Of a DNA stretch of 64,000 nucleotides, positions 59,362 to 64,000 are shown piece after piece. A model generated the notes under the pieces. That model ran no database searches. It was not told the DNA's origin and saw nothing but the letters and a program-made list of their open reading frames with translations. The position numbers and the translations under genes are program-made. Location of the stretch: assembly GCA_037013685.1 (NCBI GenBank), contig CM072891.1:8470501-8534500 (forward strand), read 5' to 3'. How positions within the stretch are numbered: position 1 is the stretch's first letter; each line of letters starts with the position of its first letter. The stretch is from Acridotheres tristis (taxonomy: Eukaryota; Chordata; Aves; Passeriformes; Sturnidae).

Positions 59362-62300
59362 GTTAGTTTTTGGTTTTATGGAGCTACTGCTAATGAAACT
59401 CCCAGTTATGATATTCCACTATCACATTGTCACTGCTCACTTGTAAGAAAAAGGAGATGCACAGTTTGAAGTGACTTTGAGGGTATCTATTCAAGCTGGG
59501 TAAATGATATTTTCATTGAATCTATCTGTTGTAACAGGCTAAGGCTCCTCTGGGAACTAATGTTCCAAAATCTACAAGCCTGCAAGGTGCTGCAAGCTGG
59601 AGCCGTGTCTCAGAGAAAAAGCACAGATGAAAGAGTGCTATACAGTTCAGCTTGCCTCTCTGTGCTACCTGTCACCAAAGTCTGGCATATTTACAGAATG
59701 GCCAAATATCAAAATCCTGTCTAATACACTTTTTCTATATTTTATTTATTTATAGCTAATTATATCCCTCTGCCAAACCCCAAATGCAGCAACTCCCTCC
59801 AACACAGCTAGAAATTTGTCCACCAGACAATGCCTTAATGATAGGACGGTAGACAATTCAGTAAGCTTAATCCTTCCCTCCTAAGGCTCCAGATTTATCA
59901 GGGAAATTTTACAGATAAACTGTACATGGAAAATGCCTTGAGGAAAACAGATAATTTAAGAAAAACTGCTACAAGCAAAGGTAAAGCTGCATAACCTTCT
60001 GGAAAGTGAAAATATATTTTTCTAGTTTTTAAAAAAGAAAAAGGAAGAAGGGATCATTTGGCAAATATTACTAGGGACACAGTTAAAATATATCCTCCTC
60101 ATAATCATTTTTATCACAAGATGTAGTAAAACCAGCAGCAAATGAAAATAATTCCTGGGTTTGGGGATTTTTTTTTTTTTAATTGGCATTCAAAGACAAT
60201 TCTTCAAAATACTCCACTAACAAAATATTTTCATCTCAGGGGAGATGTTGTGGACCACTTATACACGGTTAGGCAATGAATTTTTCAAACCAGCATCAAA
60301 TGCTCTATTTTCCTGATTGCAATCTTGCTCCTTGGGGCCAGCATAGAAGGAATGTACACGAAGTTTCAGGGCAGTCTCCTGTGAATATCAGGCAACTTAA
60401 ATGCCCTTTTTAAAGCTGAGAAATACAGAAGTACGAAGACATTCTGGCTAAGATGTATTACTTGCTTGGCAGTTGCAGTGAAAAAGAACTTCTTGCATCA
60501 CCTGAAAAAAATGATGATGGCAAAATTAATGCTAGAGTAGATAGGTGAATAATGGGGGAATTGATTAAATTGGTAAGTAGAAGTACTAAAAATAAGACAA
60601 ATGTTTAGACAATGAGTGTTTAATTAGAAGAAGACGTGGAGGATTTAGCCTTGAACTGATGAGTTCACAATGTAATTGCCATTCAAAGGGGAGTTGATAA
60701 AATCAAGCTGGAGCCCTGGCAGTTAGACTGCAATTTTAGATCCTTGGCTTAATTTTATTTCAGAGGATTTTTGTAATGACAGATGTCCTCAATTCATCTG
60801 TTGTGGTTTATGAACACAGAAATATGAGGCAAAGCTAGACCTTCAGGGCCAGCTATGGTTATCTTGGAGAATGAATCTATGCCAAGAGAGGATAGCACAA
60901 TATGGAAGGTGAACCCAGTTACCTTCTTGTACCGTGGGCTTCTGGTAGTTCTCCAAAGGCCAAGCAAGCTGTTTGTGACTGCTGGATAGCTGAGAGGGCA
61001 TTCTAACAAAAGCAGGAAGAACAGGACATTGCTGAAGAGTGTAGTGACCTGGCTCATCCTAGAGAAGGGACATTTTTGTTTGCACGTCCACTTCATGGAA
61101 GTCAATGTAGATCACCCCAGGTTGCTGTGAATCTCCCAGGTACAGCCATGGTGTTTCTTGCAGGTCAGCCCTGCCACCACTAAGGCTCTTGTTCATGAAT
61201 CTGCAGCAGCTGCCTTAGCACTCTGGCACCAGGAGCCCATGGGAGCTCCCACACATCCCACATTCCTAGGGACTCAACCAGATACAACTAATCAAAACAC
61301 CCTCTGTGGGAGGGGAAAATATGAGTGTTGTCCTGTCCTGTGTACCTTTAGCACAAAGAGGAAAACAACTGAAATGTCCTTGTAAGTAAAGAACAACAAA
61401 AAATTTAGTTTACTCAACAGCACATTCTTTGAATGCCTGCAGGTCTGCAACGCTAAGAGGAAGGAAAAGTGTTGGCTGATCTGAGAAAATTAGTTTGATA
61501 CTCCTGCAGTGGAAGAATAGGAGAAGGTGATGTGACACTCTAGTCATTACTTGAGAGATCAACAAAATGCCAGTTCTTTATAAAAAGCACAGGGAATGAA
61601 CACATTGCTGTACTCAGGGCAAGGTATAGCAGAGCACAGGCCAGCCAGTGCTTTATAACAGCAAGTTTAAAGCAAAGCATCATTTGTTATCAGTTGCCTT
61701 ACAGTCTACATTGATGTGCTTCTTAGCACACCCTTGGCTCCCAGCCCCAAAGAGCTCTCCTAGATGCTGCTCAACCATCTGGTAAGGAAACTAGCCTAGA
61801 TAAAAACAGGGAGAAAAGGGGCTCTTGGCAAACGTGCCTCTCACTTCAAACCTCTTTGTCCCCAGGCCAGTCATGGTTTGAAAGCAAATGGTTCCTTTGT
61901 TTAAGAAAATCTCAGCTCCAAATCTTAGTCATCAAAGTGCTCCTAATACAAACCTGAATTTGGTGTGCATTTATTATTTTAGGCAGACCTCTCTCTGAGA
62001 TGGATTCCTGTTCCACAGAAGCGTTTTGCCATTTCCCCATGCACTGCTGGGCTTGCAGAGAGCTGCCCCTCTTGCTGTGGCTCCTGCAGGTGCCTTTGCC
62101 CACCCCAATGTACATTGAGTACCCAGCTCAAGCTGTGCCAGCACATCTCAGCTCTGAGCAGAGTGTGCTGTGCTGGCTCAGCCTGCACTCCCCTCCCCAG
62201 CTGTCCAGTTTGTTGGTGTTTCTGTCCTTGAGCAGCCCAGCACTGCTCCTAGCTCTGTCCTCATCATCAGCTCTGCCAGCTATCTTCATCCACAGCACCT

Positions 62301-64000
62301 TCTGACATTTTAGTGCTGGGCCTCTCTAGAGGGGAGCCTACCAATTTAGCTGATTATTTTCTGCTCTTAAACAACTGTCCTCAGAGTAAAATATTATGAT
62401 TATCAAACCATTTTCACTGGGGAACAAAGCAGCTTTTAATACAAGGGGCACCATCAGGAAAGGTCAGTTCAATTAAACAGTGAAGTACTTAGCAGGATGT
62501 AAGCTCCCACAGGAGTTATCAGCATCATTGAACAACCAATGTGGAGCCCTGCAATATGAAGGAGGCACCACCAGCTCTGGAAAGTAAATAGGTTTGGGTC
62601 CATCTGAATGGTCTCTTTTGGCTAATGAAGCTGCTGACAGCCAAAGTAATTCACCTTTACATGGGAACACAGAGCTGTGAGTGTGACAATTATGGTTTAT
62701 CTGTACAACACGTTATTAGTTTTTTAACCATTCCTCCCCTACCCCCATCAAGCATCTACTTGCCTTCCCTGAAATGCATTTCTGCCTTCAGAAAATCTTT
62801 AATCCCTTCCTCATTCCCTTGCTCTTGGGAGCTACTATCACTAGGATGCATTGTTTCCTCACAGTAATGTTTGTAGGGACATTTAGTCTACATTTACTGG
62901 TAGCCTTCAGAGCTAGGTGTACCAGAATCAGGTAAGCCACATAGTTGTCTTTGGAATTCCTTTCCTGTTTTCTTTGTTTAGTTTTATTCTTTAATAAATA
63001 AAATAGAGTTTTAGATTGATATTCCTTTACCTGAACTAACCAGCTGTTGTTTCTATGAAGATGATTCAGGGAACTTCAGATCTAATCCAGGCTCAGTTAG
63101 GGATTTTAACTGTTCTTTACAGGTCTTTGGCTAATCCCAGAGCAGATTTAGACCACAATGCTAAATTCCAGTCAGCTCAAACCAGAAATGTACCTGTCCC
63201 AGATTTGAAGCATAGAATAATTTGGGACAGAAGGGGCCTTTAAAGCTCATCTAGTCCAGCTCCTCTGAGAGGAGCAGGGTACATCTTCAACTAGATCAGG
63301 TTTCTCAGAGCCCTGTTCAATTTGACCTTGAATGTTCCCAGAGATGGGGCATCCACCACCTGGACAATCTTGGCCAGGGTTATCTGCTGTCCATTATCTG
63401 CATTGTATAAACTTTCTTCTTTAAACCTAATCTTGAGATTTGAGCCAAGTTCGTGCTCTCAGCTGTCCCATGTGTAGTTCAGTTTGTTCTGGACTGTGAT
63501 AGAGATACGAATCCTTGCAGGATTTATCAATGATCACTCATCAGTTTGCATTCTGGTCGTATTAGGAAGCTCAAGGTGCTGACAGAACCTGACAGGATCC
63601 TGTTGAATTCAAAACCAAACTCCAAGTTTAAGCGAGGATCTCTTGGAAGTGAAATGTTATTTTTTACCAAGAAGGGAAAATGAGGAGTGACTTCTAACTT
63701 TGTGTTTTCAAGCATGTACAGAATGTGAAAGGCCTGGTGTCTATTCAGCGGGCATAGAGAACTCCTTTTGTAGGTCTTGAGGAAAATCACAGCGTGAAAG
63801 GAAGATGTGAAAATAATCATTCATTGTATGTCTGTATCATCTTTCATGTAATAACTTGGAGAAACATTATTCCTATTTTCTTAAAGTTTTGCTCAGTTGT
63901 CCCAGTTGCATGTGTGTAGAGGCCAATGACTAAGAATTGGTTAGCAGTGCAGGCAGCCAGCAAGGAGAGAGACATGGGGCAGACCAAGGTGCTCTGCCTC
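59362..64000 (+). other. RGS6: Partial RGS6 intron, continues past the window
   Basis: This starts GTTAGT after the central RGS-domain exon. The next RGS6 exon was searched for by expected peptide and not found. Contents: a T-rich run at about 60170-60180, the antisense CR1 end at 63211-63435, and otherwise unremarkable AT-rich sequence. Confidence 0.8.
63211..63435 (-). mobile_element. CR1 LINE 3' end, antisense
   Basis: This starts CATAGAATAATTTGGGACAG and includes AGCTCATCTAGTCCAGCTCC, GATGGGGCATCCACCACCTG and AACTTTCTTCTTTAAACCTA. It is an antisense CR1 3' end with a probable internal deletion or insertion near 63385. It lies in the last partial intron. Confidence 0.8.

Overview
The window looks like bird nuclear DNA. 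It is AT-leaning, intron-rich sequence scattered with short, decayed CR1-type LINE fragments, several of them ending at or beginning from the CR1 3' tail (ATTCTATG-like, or CATAGAAT on the other strand). It carries one compactly spaced vertebrate gene. CR1 also occurs in turtles and crocodilians, so 'bird' is an inference, and the species cannot be named from this sequence. No bacterial, viral or organellar gene was seen, and no tRNA, rRNA or CRISPR array.

The one gene I can support is RGS6 (regulator of G-protein signalling 6, R7 family), on the + strand. Twelve internal coding exons lie between 27411 and 59361. Joined at their splice sites they give 364 complete codons with no stop, and every exon-exon phase agrees. 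In order they encode the second part of the DEP domain, the DHEX linker, the G-gamma-like (GGL) domain and most of the RGS domain. The 5' exons (N-terminus and first part of DEP) lie left of the window, or at least were not found in the first 27.4 kb. The last part of the RGS domain and the C-terminus lie to the right.

Layout: 1-27410 is the 3' part of a long intron. It holds a 9-bp tandem array (3280-3410), an antisense CR1 reverse-transcriptase fossil (about 7115-7665), a sense CR1 3' end (9215-9526), a CpG island of about 0.9 kb with a 27-bp tandem repeat and a good CTCF-like site (about 16160-17095) followed by a T29 tract, and another CR1 tail (26229-26343). The exons follow, separated by introns of 0.5-8.5 kb. 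The largest visible intron (50706-59174) splits the RGS domain and contains a GC-rich minisatellite of about 1.1 kb (54290-55385) with a CpG-rich flank. 59362-64000 is the start of the next intron.

The observations most worth following up are the intronic CpG island with its CTCF-like site, which could be an internal promoter; the G-quadruplex-prone minisatellite on the RGS6 sense strand; and a tandem splice donor after the DEP exon at 28861-28967. I found no convincing new biological system. Nearly all long open frames outside the exons are by-products of stop-free GC-rich repeats.
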